Source: AP-15 sp963833745
GTDB lineage: Bacteria > Pseudomonadota > Alphaproteobacteria > ATCC43930 > CGMCC-115725
Direction: 5' to 3'
DNA length: 64,000 bases
NCBI GenBank assembly: GCA_963833745.1
Contig: CAWHZD010000006.1
Coordinates: 620,001 to 684,000, forward strand
Part shown: one piece after another, positions 16,602-25,495 of the stretch
Layout: the number at the start of each line of letters is the position of its first letter
How positions within the stretch are numbered: the first letter of the stretch is position 1
Notes under the pieces: generated by a model
What the model was told of the DNA's origin: nothing
What the model saw: only the letters and a program-made list of their open reading frames with translations
Database searches by the model: none
Position numbers and translations under genes: made by a program

Positions 16602-18207
16602 GCGCGGTCGCGCCCACCGTGCCATCCGGAGCGGCGCCCGCGCCCGGCGACGCTCGCCGCACATTGCCCGCGGCCGGTGATTGGCGTCGCCGCAGTATTG
16701 CTCGGGGCATTTCTGTCGAGCTTAAACACCCGTGTGACCATCTTCGGTCTCGCCGATATTCGCGGCGGCATGGGGCTCGGCTTCGACGAAGGTTCATGGC
16801 TGACAACGGCATTCGGTGCGGCGCAGATGGTGGTGGCGCCCATAGCTGCCTGGCTCGGCATGGTTATCGGTGTGCGCCGGTTTCTGCTGTGGGCGAGTAT
16901 TATCTTCGCGTTAACCTCGCTGTTGATCCCGTTCACCGGAGATTACCAGACGATCATTGCGCTGCAGCTGATACGTGGGCTCGCAGTCGGCACGTTTATT
17001 CCCGCCTCTCTAGGCTTCATCCTGCGCAGCCTGACCCCGCGATGGTGGATCCGGGGCCTCGCGGCTTATCCTTTCCGCTTTGTCTTTTCGCAGAACATCG
17101 CCGGCTAGATCGAAGCCTTTTATTCGGAAAGCGGCGCCTGGCAGTGGCTTTTTTGGCAGAATGCGGTCCTGACCCCGATCATGACCGCGCTCGTCTGGTA
17201 TGCGATGCCGCGCGAGGGCATCAACCGAACCCTGCTGGCTCAGACCGATTGAAACGGCATCCTACTCGCCGGGGTCGGCTTCGGTCTGATTTATGCCGGT
17301 CTCGATCAGGGCAACCGGCTCGATTGGTTCAATTCGGGCGTCATTGCCGGGTTTTTTGTCGGCGGCGGTCTACTGATCGCGGCTTTTGTCGTCTGCGAAG
17401 GGTTGTCCGAACATCCGCTGATCCACTTGCGGGTCGTCGCCAAGCCCAATATCTGGGGCCCGGCCGTGCAGATCTCGATCTACGGTTTTGGCGTCGCCGC
17501 CACCGCTTTTATTCTGCCCGATTTACTGACTCGGGTGCAGGGACTGCGCGACTTGCAGATAGGCTATACGCTGAACTGGATCGCGCTGCCGCAATTCGTG
17601 CTGGTGCCGCTGGCAGCCATTCTACTGCGCCGCACCGATGCGCGCCTCCTGATCGCTTTCGGGTTTGCGCTGATCGCCTATGGCAGCTGGCTCGCCACCG
17701 GTCTGACCCATGATTGGGTGGGCCAAGATTTTTTGCCGTCGCAGATTATCGAGGCTGTCGGCCTTGCTTTTGGCATTACCACGCTAATCGTTTTCGGCGT
17801 TTCGAACATCACGCCGGCGGAGGCGGCGACGATCGCTGCGGTTATCCAGACCGCCCGGCTGCTTGGCAACGAGGCCGGCGGCGCTTTGGTCCAGACCTTT
17901 GTGCGGGTGCGCGAACAGGTCTACTCGAACCTGACCGGGCTCCATTTCGTCATCGGCTCGCATCGCGCCGAGCGAGCGGTGACGCAGGTTCGCGGCGCCG
18001 TTCGCCGCCCCTCCGATCGGGGCCGACGACCCGACTTTGCAAAGCTATTCGTTGATTGGCAGTTTCATCCGCCGCGAAGCCTATGTCCTCGCCTACATCG
18101 ACGGGTTCTGGCTGATCGCCTGGGTGCTGACCGCCGGGATCGTGCTGATGGTGTTCCTCCGGCGGCCGCCGCCCAATCCGCTGACCCCGCCGCGCGGCGA
18201 TCTTTAA
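16598..18207 (+). pseudogene. EmrB-type DHA2 MFS efflux pump, decayed (two stops, two frameshifts)
   Basis: The conceptual product is a 14-helix drug/proton antiporter: AFLSSLNTRVTIFGLADIRG near the start, the motif region LLIPFTGDYQTIIALQLIRG in the first half, and a last segment WLIAWVLTAGIVLMVFL. The reading frame shifts near 16677, is stopped by TAG at 17106-17108 and TGA at 17250-17252, and shifts again near 17990. Two in-frame nonsense codons in addition to indels argue for true decay. The GTG start overlaps the HlyD stop. Expression would be under the adjacent TetR. Confidence 0.8.
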
Positions 18208-18223
18208 GACCCCGACCGGCTTG

Positions 18224-18894
18224 TCACCAAACCAGCGGGAAGAGTCGGTAGCGAACCTGAGCCTCATAATCGGTGTAGCCTTCGAGGTCCGCCTCCAGCT
18301 CGCGTTCTTCCATCACGGCGCGGAATGCGGCGGCGACAATGATGACAAGCGATGTTGCGAGCCCGATCCAAGAGCCGAGCATCACCGCGGTTGACGGCAC
18401 CATGACGCACATCCCCGCATACATCGGATGGCGCACCACGGCATAGGGGCCGGTGGAAATGACATGATGGCCGCGCTGCCGCTGGATCTTCACGACCGGC
18501 GCCAGAAACGTATTTTCAAGACGCGGATGATGATCCAATACCCTGCGACAACGCCGATCGCTCCCGCCACCTGCAGCCAAATCGGAACGGCCGACCAGTG
18601 GAACCTCGCGTCGAGGCCCATCAAGACGAGCCAGCCGATCCACAGCAGCCCCAGGGTCAGCATAAAGATCTTGTCCCAAAGCGGCTGACCCCGTTGTACC
18701 GGCGGCTTCAGGCGTTCGGCGAGAAGGGCCGGATCGCGCCGCGCCAGCCGCAGCATCGCTACCTGCGAGAGCGCGAAAAACAGGATCAGGAACGCCCATC
18801 CGGCCGACCATTCAAAGCTGCCGGCGGCCCCAAAGAGCAGCGCCGCGAAAACCAGAGCCGTCAGCCCGTTCGCGATCGAAGCCCTGGCGATCAC
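18224..18894 (-). pseudogene. Isoprenylcysteine carboxyl methyltransferase family membrane protein, one frameshift
   Basis: The N-terminal part (18894 to about 18520) has four or five hydrophobic helices ending GYWIIIRVL. The rest, in another frame, carries the diagnostic ICMT/PEMT region VISTGPYAVVRHPMYAGM and C-terminal EERELEADLEGYTDYEAQVRYRL. A one-base shift near 18515 separates them. Members methylate lipids or prenylated substrates with S-adenosylmethionine at the membrane. It is convergent with the decayed pump. The single lesion could be a sequencing indel. Confidence 0.75.
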
Positions 18895-18992
18895 TGCATC
18901 CTACCCCCTCGTGGCGCTTTGACGGATCTGCCGCATCGGATATCCAGCGCCCAGATGTATTGCTTTAGATCGGTCGACCGACATGTCTTTCC

Positions 18993-19604
18993 ATGTTGGA
19001 AGCGATCGGCGAGACGGTCCGCCGGTTGGTGGGCCTAACCGGCAAGACGTTGGCCGAGAGGCTCCGGCAGGCGATCGAGGATGAGTACGAGCGGGCGCGC
19101 GTGACGATCTTCTTCACCAGCGATACGCATTTCGGGCACGGCGGCGCGCTGGGGCTCTATCGCCGGCCGTTCGCGTCGGTCTCGGCGATGAACGAGGCGC
19201 TGGTCGAGCGATGGAACAAAACCGTCGGGCCGGATGACGAAATTTGGCATCTCGGCGACTTTGCGATCCGCCAGTCGGCGTCTGTAGCGGCGGGGCTGCT
19301 CGCCCGGCTGCATGGCAAGAAGCATCTCGTCGCCGGCAACAACGATCCCCCGGCGACGACGGCGCTCGACGGCTGGACGAGCGTGCAGCCCTATTTCGAG
19401 ATCGAGGCAGAAGGCGCGTCGCTGGTGCTCTGCCACTACCCGTTCCGCAGCTGGCGCGGGATGGCCAAAGGCTCGGTCAACCTGCACGGCCACTGCCACG
19501 GCCGGCTGAAGCCGCAACCGCGCCAAATCGATGTCGGCGTCGATGTCTGGGACTTCCGCCCGGTGACCGTGGCCGAGGTTCTGGCGAACCACCGGCGGCG
19601 GTGA
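18993..19604 (+). CDS. Calcineurin-like metallophosphoesterase
   Basis: 203-residue phosphoesterase with all five metal motifs: SDTHFGHG, HLGDF, GNND, CHYP and HGHCHG. This compact family hydrolyses phosphodiesters or phosphomonoesters with a dinuclear metal centre; the substrate is unknown. Relatives usually start right at the first strand (here VTIFFTSDTHF), which would be a GTG at 19101. The ATG at 18993 adds 36 charged residues. I keep the longer start with reserve. It is followed by a 222-bp gap before the NHL gene. Confidence 0.85.
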   Translation: MLEAIGETVRRLVGLTGKTLAERLRQAIEDEYERARVTIFFTSDTHFGHGGALGLYRRPFASVSAMNEALVERWNKTVGPDDEIWHLGDFAIRQSASVAAGLLARLHGKKHLVAGNNDPPATTALDGWTSVQPYFEIEAEGASLVLCHYPFRSWRGMAKGSVNLHGHCHGRLKPQPRQIDVGVDVWDFRPVTVAEVLANHRRR

Positions 19605-19826
19605 AGATGCCGCTGCCGCGCGACATTGCGGTACAACTGTGGCGACAATCACAAATATGGCGCTCTACCGTGATGACGTTGACACCCGATCGCGGCGGGG
19701 AGACGCTTTTACGGTTAACCCTCCCGGCATAACCGGGACGGCGAGCAAAAATCAGCCGTGGCACGAACCCGCGCCTTGGGCTGGCTGCAATAATCTCGGC
19801 CGCAACGGTCGAGGGAGGAAAAGCTC

Positions 19827-21249
19827 ATGAAGATCGCACGCTATCTGACCATCGGGGCGACGGCAGCGGCAGCGCTGCTCGCTTTTGTTGTTGCGACCGG
19901 CCTCTGGGAACCGTTGGCCAAGGCGGACAGGGGCAACCAGGGTCCAAACTTTGCGGTCGATCCGTCCTGGCCAAAGCCGCTACCTGCACCGGTCGGCAGC
20001 GACGGCGTCGCCCACACCTGGGTAACCGGCGAGATCGCCGGAAGCTGCATGGACAAGTATGACAACGTCTACACCTTCAACCGCGGCTGGGAGGTCGGCG
20101 TCAGCGTAGGCGGGGTCCTCCAGGGCAATGAATCGGGCGCCATCGTTGGGCAAGACGCGACCGCCTCGGCGATCCCTTCGCCGCCGGTTGTCGCGTACGA
20201 CAGCGAGGGCGACACCGTGGCCGGTTGGGGTAATCCGAGCCTTACTCAAACCGGGGCCGATTACGGATACGCGGCTTATCTGCCGCAAGGCGCCCATGGT
20301 TGCTTTGTCGATTACCAGGGTAACATCTGGGTTGGCGGCAATGGCGACGGGATCGTCCAAGAATACAACCCGCAAGCCGCCAATACGGAGGGCGCCGCTG
20401 CAACCTTTGTGATGCAGATCGGCACAAAGGGTGTCTGCGATACAACCACCCCGCCGGCGCCGGGGGCAAACCCCTTTACCTCGTGCAACGACACCAACGA
20501 CGCCAACACCAGCCATACGCTGTTGAACGAACCCGCGGACATCGCGGTCGATCCCGGCGTCGGCCCGGTCAGCGGAACACGCGGCGACATCTATATCGCC
20601 GACGGCTATGGCAACCACCGCGTCGTCGTCTTCAACGCCGCCGGGCAGTATGTCGGCCAGTGGGGCACGGCTTGCTCGACCACCGGCGAGGGCTGCCCCA
20701 AGGGCACGTTCGGAGCTACTGGCGGCGGTCATCCGCATTGCGTCGTCCTCGGCAATGACAACCTTGTCTATGTCTGCGATCGCCCCGATGACCGCATCCA
20801 GGTCTTCGAGAAGACTTGCGCTGTCCCGTCGACGACGAGCACTCCGCAACCGTTTTGCCAACCGGTTCGAAGTCATCAATATCGACCAGTTCCCAACCGC
20901 AACCGCAGCCAACAAAGCCGCGATCCTGCATGCCGGCACTCGCGGCGACGATATGGATTTCTGGCCCAATATCGACTATCTCGCCAGCAAGAGCCCGACC
21001 AGCCAAAAGGACATCGTCGATGTCGATCTCGGCAACGACAACACTTGGCTGCTCGACAAGGCCAGCGGGCTGGTGTTCGGCGCGCTCGGTTCTTGCGGCA
21101 TCGCGCCGTGTCCCGGCCACAATGCCGGTCACTTTGCCTTCGGCCATACCGTAACCGTCGACTCCAAAGGCAATGTCTACATCGCCGAAACGATAACCGG
21201 TCGCCGCATCCAAAAGTTCGTCCCGATGAACGGCCAACAGAACTGGTAG
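19827..21249 (+). pseudogene. Secreted NHL-repeat beta-propeller protein, one frameshift
   Basis: A signal sequence (MKIARYLTIGATAAAALLAF) is followed by NHL/six-bladed-propeller repeats such as GDIYIADGYGNHRVVVFNAAG and VYVCDRPDDRIQVFEKT. The frame breaks near 20850. The rest (RFEVINIDQFPTA... to GRRIQKFVPMNGQQNW, stop 21249) is in the +1 frame and again ends in an NHL blade (VDSKGNVYIAE). Joined length is about 470 residues. Probably periplasmic or secreted, binding or hydrolysing an unknown ligand. The unshifted frame runs without a stop into the next gene, which would create a false 939-residue fusion. A gagggagg site precedes the ATG. Confidence 0.8.
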
Positions 21250-21320
21250 AACCATCGCGGCAGCGGCCGGGAGATAACGTTTTCCGGTCGCTGCGCGGCG
21301 CCGGCGCGGAGCATTCGACG

Positions 21321-22646
21321 ATGTTGAGCCGCTGGATGAAGGTTGCCGCGGCGTGGCTGTTGTTGGCAGCGCTCCCCTCAGTGCCGGCATCGGCGCACGA
21401 TCTTCCGCTCGATCGGTTTATGAACGGCTTCGTCCGGATCGAGCCCCACCAGGCCGATCTGGTGATGCGCATCCCGCTGGACCTGCTGCGTGCGGTCTCG
21501 TTTCCAATCGTTGGGGGCCATTACGATCTGGCCACCGCTGGGCCGGCAATCAAAACCGCGCTCGATGCCCTCTCCAGCGATCTGACGCTTTCGGAGGACG
21601 GCGCGCGCCTGCTGCCTTCGAGTGCCGCCGGGCAGCTGGCGCCGCTCTCGGACCGGTCGTTCGAGGAATACGACCGAGCGGTCGCCGCAATTGCCTCCTC
21701 ACCGGCGGACACCCAGATCGCCTACGAGGCGGGCTACCTCGACGTTCATTTCACCTATCCGATCAGATCACCTAGATCCGTCTTCGCGATCGAGAGCCTC
21801 GTCGGCGCCGATCTGGGAGACACCGCCAAACTGACCATTCGCTTTATCCCGCTCGACGGAACCAGTCGCGCGATGATGATTTCGGCCGGATCGGGCCAAG
21901 TGAGTCTCGATCCCACCTGGTACGAGGCGGCGTTCGGTTTCGTCAGACTTGGCGTCGAGCACATCTTGACCGGCATCGACCATATGTTGTTTCTACTCTG
22001 CCTGGTCATCCCGTTCCGCCGGGTAAAGCCGCTGATCCCGGTGATCACGGCTTTCACCCTCGGCCATTCGATCACCTTGATCGGCACCGCCTACAACCTC
22101 GCCCCGGTCGGCGGCTGGTTCCCGCCCTTCGTCGAAGCGGCCATTGCCGCCACGATATTCTATATGGCGATCGAAAACATAGTCGGCGCCAATCTGCGAC
22201 GGCGCTGGATCATCGCCGCGCTGTTCGGCCTCGTTCACGGCTTTGGGTTCGCCGATATTCTGAAAGAGCAGCTGCAATTCGCCGGTTCGTATCTGCTCGT
22301 ATCGTTGGTGTCTTTCAACATCGGGATCGAGATCGGCCAGCTTGCGGTGCTGTGCGTCTTTGTCCCGGCGCTCGCCCTCCTCTTCCGCGGGGCCATGTCC
22401 GGACGGATGGGGATCATCGTATTGTCCGCGATCGTCGCCAATGTTGCATGGCAGTGGATGATGGAGCGCGGCAAAGCCCTGTGGGAAACGCCGTGGCCGC
22501 AACCGACCGGCGCCGGGCTGATGGAATTGGCGCGATGGGTCCTCGCCTTAGGTGTCGCGGTCGCCGGCGCCACCTTCCTGTCGAAGTGGCTCGATCGCCG
22601 GCATCCCGCGCTGATCGAGCCGAATGCTGTGGCGGCGCAAGATTGA
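21321..22646 (+). CDS. HupE/UreJ family membrane protein
   Basis: 441 residues. A signal peptide (MLSRWMKVAAAWLLLAALPSVPASAH) precedes a periplasmic domain of about 190 residues, then six or seven transmembrane helices. The family signature is LGVEHILTGIDHMLFLLCL near 212-230 and GLVHGFGFADILKE later, with conserved His and Asp suited to nickel or cobalt. HupE/UreJ_2 proteins are thought to be metal permeases for hydrogenase or urease, but many lie away from such genes, as here. It follows the NHL gene by 71 bp and may be cotranscribed with it. Confidence 0.85.
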   Translation: MLSRWMKVAAAWLLLAALPSVPASAHDLPLDRFMNGFVRIEPHQADLVMRIPLDLLRAVSFPIVGGHYDLATAGPAIKTALDALSSDLTLSEDGARLLPSSAAGQLAPLSDRSFEEYDRAVAAIASSPADTQIAYEAGYLDVHFTYPIRSPRSVFAIESLVGADLGDTAKLTIRFIPLDGTSRAMMISAGSGQVSLDPTWYEAAFGFVRLGVEHILTGIDHMLFLLCLVIPFRRVKPLIPVITAFTLGHSITLIGTAYNLAPVGGWFPPFVEAAIAATIFYMAIENIVGANLRRRWIIAALFGLVHGFGFADILKEQLQFAGSYLLVSLVSFNIGIEIGQLAVLCVFVPALALLFRGAMSGRMGIIVLSAIVANVAWQWMMERGKALWETPWPQPTGAGLMELARWVLALGVAVAGATFLSKWLDRRHPALIEPNAVAAQD

Positions 22647-22754
22647 CCGCTCAACCGGCACGGCGTCCCAGTTTATCGCGTTCCCGATCATAAGAGGAGA
22701 TGGAGGCGCCCGCGAGATCGACCTTCGCCGATCTCTGCGGCGCGTTCGCCGCCG

Positions 22755-23468
22755 TCAGCAGCCGAGCTTGGCGGCGAGGTCGATAAAGCCGTCGGCGATC
22801 ACCTCGAAATCGTGCTCGGCCTTGAAATCGCGGGTTTTGTTCGGGCCTTGCTCGAAGGGACGGTTGACATAGGCTGTTTGAAATCCGCGACCGCGCGCCG
22901 CCAGCAAATCGGCATTGTGCGCCGCCACCATCATGCACTGCTGGGGCTTCAGATCGAGAAATGCGGCGGTGCGGTCGTAGCACTCGGCCTGCGGCTTGTA
23001 GGCGTGCGCGGTTTCCGCGCCGAGGATCGCGTCCCACGGCAGACCGGCGTATTTGGCCATGTTGACCATCAGCGCGACATTGCCGTTCGAGCAGGTGGCC
23101 AGGATGTACTTGCGCTTGAGCCGGGTCAGGCCCTCGACCGTGTCGGGCCAGCCGTCGAGGCGATGCCAGGCGCGGTTCAGATGGTCGATCTCCGCCTCGC
23201 TGAGCCCCGAAATCCCGAATTCGGGCAGCAGCTCGACGAGGTTCTCGCGATGCAGGTCGTCAAGCCGCGTCCATGGCCGCTCGCCGTTGCGCACCTTCGT
23301 CATCGCCGGCTGATAGCGCGCCCGCCATTTGTCGGCGAAGTCGTGCCAGTCCTTGTCGTAGCCCTTTGGCCCGAGAAAGGCCTTAGCCTCGCGCGCGATG
23401 CTGTCGCGCCAGTTCACCACCGTCCCGAACACGTCGAAAGTCAGCGCCTTCACCTCCGAAATCGCCAT
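22755..23468 (-). CDS. Haloacid dehalogenase type II (HAD superfamily)
   Basis: 237 residues of the (S)-2-haloacid dehalogenase subfamily. The nucleophile Asp12 is in TFDVFGTVVNW; motif II is ATCSNGN, the Lys of motif III is in AYKPQAECYD, and the acidic motif area is replaced by VAAHNADLLAARGRGF, as usual in type II dehalogenases. The product would turn 2-haloacids into hydroxyacids of opposite configuration, or act on a related substrate. ATG 23468 has ggaagg upstream. It is convergent with the HupE gene. Confidence 0.9.
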   Translation of the reverse strand: MAISEVKALTFDVFGTVVNWRDSIAREAKAFLGPKGYDKDWHDFADKWRARYQPAMTKVRNGERPWTRLDDLHRENLVELLPEFGISGLSEAEIDHLNRAWHRLDGWPDTVEGLTRLKRKYILATCSNGNVALMVNMAKYAGLPWDAILGAETAHAYKPQAECYDRTAAFLDLKPQQCMMVAAHNADLLAARGRGFQTAYVNRPFEQGPNKTRDFKAEHDFEVIADGFIDLAAKLGC

Positions 23469-23683
23469 CACCCGACCTTCCCTACTGGCTGTTTTTTGCT
23501 CGGGCGGCATGTCGCGCCGCTGCGCGGCGATCGTCAACGACCGTGATCGCCGGTCGCGTATACCAAGCGGCTTACGGATTGGGTCGGCATAGGATGAACC
23601 CGGTCCGCCGGTATAAAGAGGGTGCTGCACGCTGTTCGTGATGGCATTGTTCGGCGGATGCGCTGCGGGTCGAAGGCGGGACC

Positions 23684-23947
23684 ATGACGAAGATTGAGAT
23701 CGAACTGCCCGATGCGACGGCCAAGGCCGCACGCGAGGCGGGGCTGTTGGCGCCGCAGGTGCTCGACCGGCCGCTGACGGACGCGATCCGACGGCGGCAG
23801 GCCGCGGACGCGTTGCTGGCGCTCGCCGACCGCGTCGACGCCGCCGGCATCGAGCCGATGCCGATGGCGGAGATAACCGCGCAGGTCAAGGCCGTTCGCG
23901 CCAAAACCCGCCTTCCCGAGGATCGCACGATGGGTTTCGCTTATTAG
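23684..23947 (+). CDS. VapB-like antitoxin of a disrupted vapBC pair
   Basis: 87-residue protein starting MTKIEIELPDATAKAAREAG, followed by RPLTDAIRRRQAADALLALADRVDAAGIEPM. This layout is familiar from small antitoxins encoded directly upstream of PIN toxins. The matching toxin should begin near 23950. Instead about 1.26 kb of unrelated DNA follows and only the 3-prime half of a PIN gene appears at 25210-25483. The antitoxin looks intact but probably no longer has a working partner. Confidence 0.75.
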   Translation: MTKIEIELPDATAKAAREAGLLAPQVLDRPLTDAIRRRQAADALLALADRVDAAGIEPMPMAEITAQVKAVRAKTRLPEDRTMGFAY

Positions 23948-24402
23948 GCTCAGAAAGCCTCAGGTGGACAGATGCGGTGCGTCCTTCAAGGCATCGCTTC
24001 GCGACGCACCTCAAGATGAGGTGGATTTCCTACTTATATCAACACTACACCGTCATGCTGAGGAGCGACCCGGCTCGGCCGGGGCGCGTCTCGAAGCACG
24101 CACATCACTCGATGCAGAGCGTTCTACCCAAGCACTTCGCTCGATCCACCCCACCTCGGATCACGCCGAGCGGCCCCGCATCTCCCTCGCCCCGCACGCG
24201 GGGAGAGGGTCGGGGTGAGGGGCGCTCTCCGCCGCTCGTCGTCGTCGGAAAACTCCAATTCTTTGTGTTTTGCAACAACTCCGGCCGGTTCTTTTGGTCG
24301 GTGCGGCGCGGTACAGGCATGGGGTTGAGCACGCGAAACCTAACAGATTGGTTTCGCTTCGTTCAACTCATGCTACTCGATGCGATCTTGGTCCCACAGA
24401 AC
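23948..24402. other. Non-coding stretch between the antitoxin and the RHS remnant
   Basis: 455 bp with no credible gene. It contains a direct repeat-rich segment around gatgcggtgcgtcc and gcgacgcacctcaagatgag (23975-24020), and one arm of a 42-bp inverted repeat at 24181-24222. From about 24240 the base composition is lower in GC than the surroundings, suggesting acquired DNA. Confidence 0.5.
24181..24222. repeat. 42-bp palindromic repeat, left copy
   Basis: Contains CCCCGC-AC-GCGGGG and the tail agagggtcggggtgagggg. Its reverse complement matches 25091-25132 at 40 of 42 positions; the two differences are the loop bases. The pair brackets the RHS remnant. Confidence 0.75.
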
Positions 24403-24919
24403 TTACGGGGCAGGCAACAGTGGCACGAAGTCTTTTCCAGTCTGAGCAGGGTCACAAACCAATGCCTTATTCTGCGCATCGCGAAGCCGATCGGTCGCAG
24501 CTTCAAGGCAGTTTTTGCTAGAACAATTGCTTAAGTCGTTTATGGCGTTCGCCGTCGCGGTCGTATCGTTAGCAAAATCCTTTGTATCCTGAACAACATT
24601 CCCAACACTTTGCGCTTTGTCTACTGCTTCCTTTCCTTGCCAAAACCATTTCAGGATGTCTTTAATGCCTTCTCCATCCGCATCTGCGTATTTGAGTGGA
24701 TTGCCAGCGACGTACGCATACGTGTTCACCCCGCCCGCCAACCCGATCGGGTCGCTCTGGACGTAGCGGCCGGTGGTGGGGTCGTAAGTCGCGCAAGCCG
24801 TTCTGGTGGAGGCCGGTTTCGCCGTCAAAATATTGACCGGGGAAGCGGTGCCTCAACTTGGCGAAAAGGTGCGTCACCGGTGCGAGCCGGCCGCGCGTAA
24901 CCGGGTCTTTAACCCGCAT
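24403..24919 (-). pseudogene. RHS-repeat C-terminal core remnant with a variable tip
   Basis: The RHS core signature is split over two frames: FPGQYFDGETGLHQNG, then after one extra base near 24787 YDPTTGRYVQSDPIGLAGG and NTYAYVAGNPLKYADADG. After the core come about 90 residues of unique tip (KWFWQGKEAVDKAQ... to stop at 24403), as in polymorphic toxins. No upstream RHS/YD repeats remain, so this is a displaced C-terminal tip. GC content is visibly lower in the tip. No immunity gene is recognisable downstream. Confidence 0.8.
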
Positions 24920-25090
24920 TGTAGCCGGAGGTTGAGGAGAAGGAAGAAATTTTGTTGGTTAAATTGAACAGCATTCTTCCGCCGCCGCCTTCGTCCGCCT
25001 TCGGCGAAGCCGGCTGCATGCCTCGCCGGATGCGCCAAGCACCGGCAACCTCAACCGTTAACGGCGGGCGCATGTACAATCGGGGAGCGG

Positions 25091-25132
25091 CCCCTCACCC
25101 CGACCCTCTCCCCGCAAGCGGGGCGAGGGAGA
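25091..25132. repeat. 42-bp palindromic repeat, right (inverted) copy
   Basis: Reverse complement of the copy at 24181-24222 except for two loop bases. It includes CCCCGC-AA-GCGGGG. It lies about 80 bp before the surviving 3-prime part of the PIN toxin gene. Confidence 0.75.
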
Positions 25133-25209
25133 ATGCAGCCGTGACCCTTACCAAGTTCAATCAGCGACTGGGTGGCGGCCGAGTTCCCCTCAGCTCTCTC
25201 GATCTAGTC

Positions 25210-25483
25210 TAGCTGCGAACCGGGCAGATCGGGCCGCCCCCACCGTGGCGATGCGCTGGCGGCGCTCGCGCGTCTGTGCCGCGAGAGCTTTGACGTTTTG
25301 TCGGTGTCGAGGGTGGAGTTTCGTGCGGCGGCGCGGTTCGCGGACCAATATGCGGCGGGCGTGCGCGCGGGCGACGCCCTGCACCTCGCGATTTGCGCCG
25401 AGCAGGGTGCAACCCTCTGCACGCTCGACCGGCGGCTCGCCGAGGCAGGTTCGGCGCTCGGCGTAAGGACGACGCTTCTCTGA
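25210..25483 (+). pseudogene. 5-prime-truncated PIN-domain (VapC) toxin
   Basis: In one frame the sequence reads HRGDALAALARLCRESFDVL, then RAAARFADQYAAGVRAGD, then ALHLAICAEQGATLCTLDRRLAEAG and ends VRTTLL. That is the C-terminal half of a PIN domain with the last two acidic positions (GDALHL, TLDRRL). The N-terminal half with the first Asp and Glu is missing, so it cannot be active. It probably belonged to the antitoxin gene at 23684-23947. It ends 12 bp from the convergent MmgE/PrpD gene. Confidence 0.75.
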
Positions 25484-25495
25484 TGCGCCTTCCGG

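Noticed and set aside
19728..19742. Hairpin CCCGG-CATAA-CCGGG as a terminator
   Set aside because: Only a 5-bp stem and no T-run; too weak to call.
23977..24534. 185-codon plus-strand frame near the RHS remnant
   Set aside because: It runs through intergenic repeats and across the RHS tip on the opposite strand; no domain.
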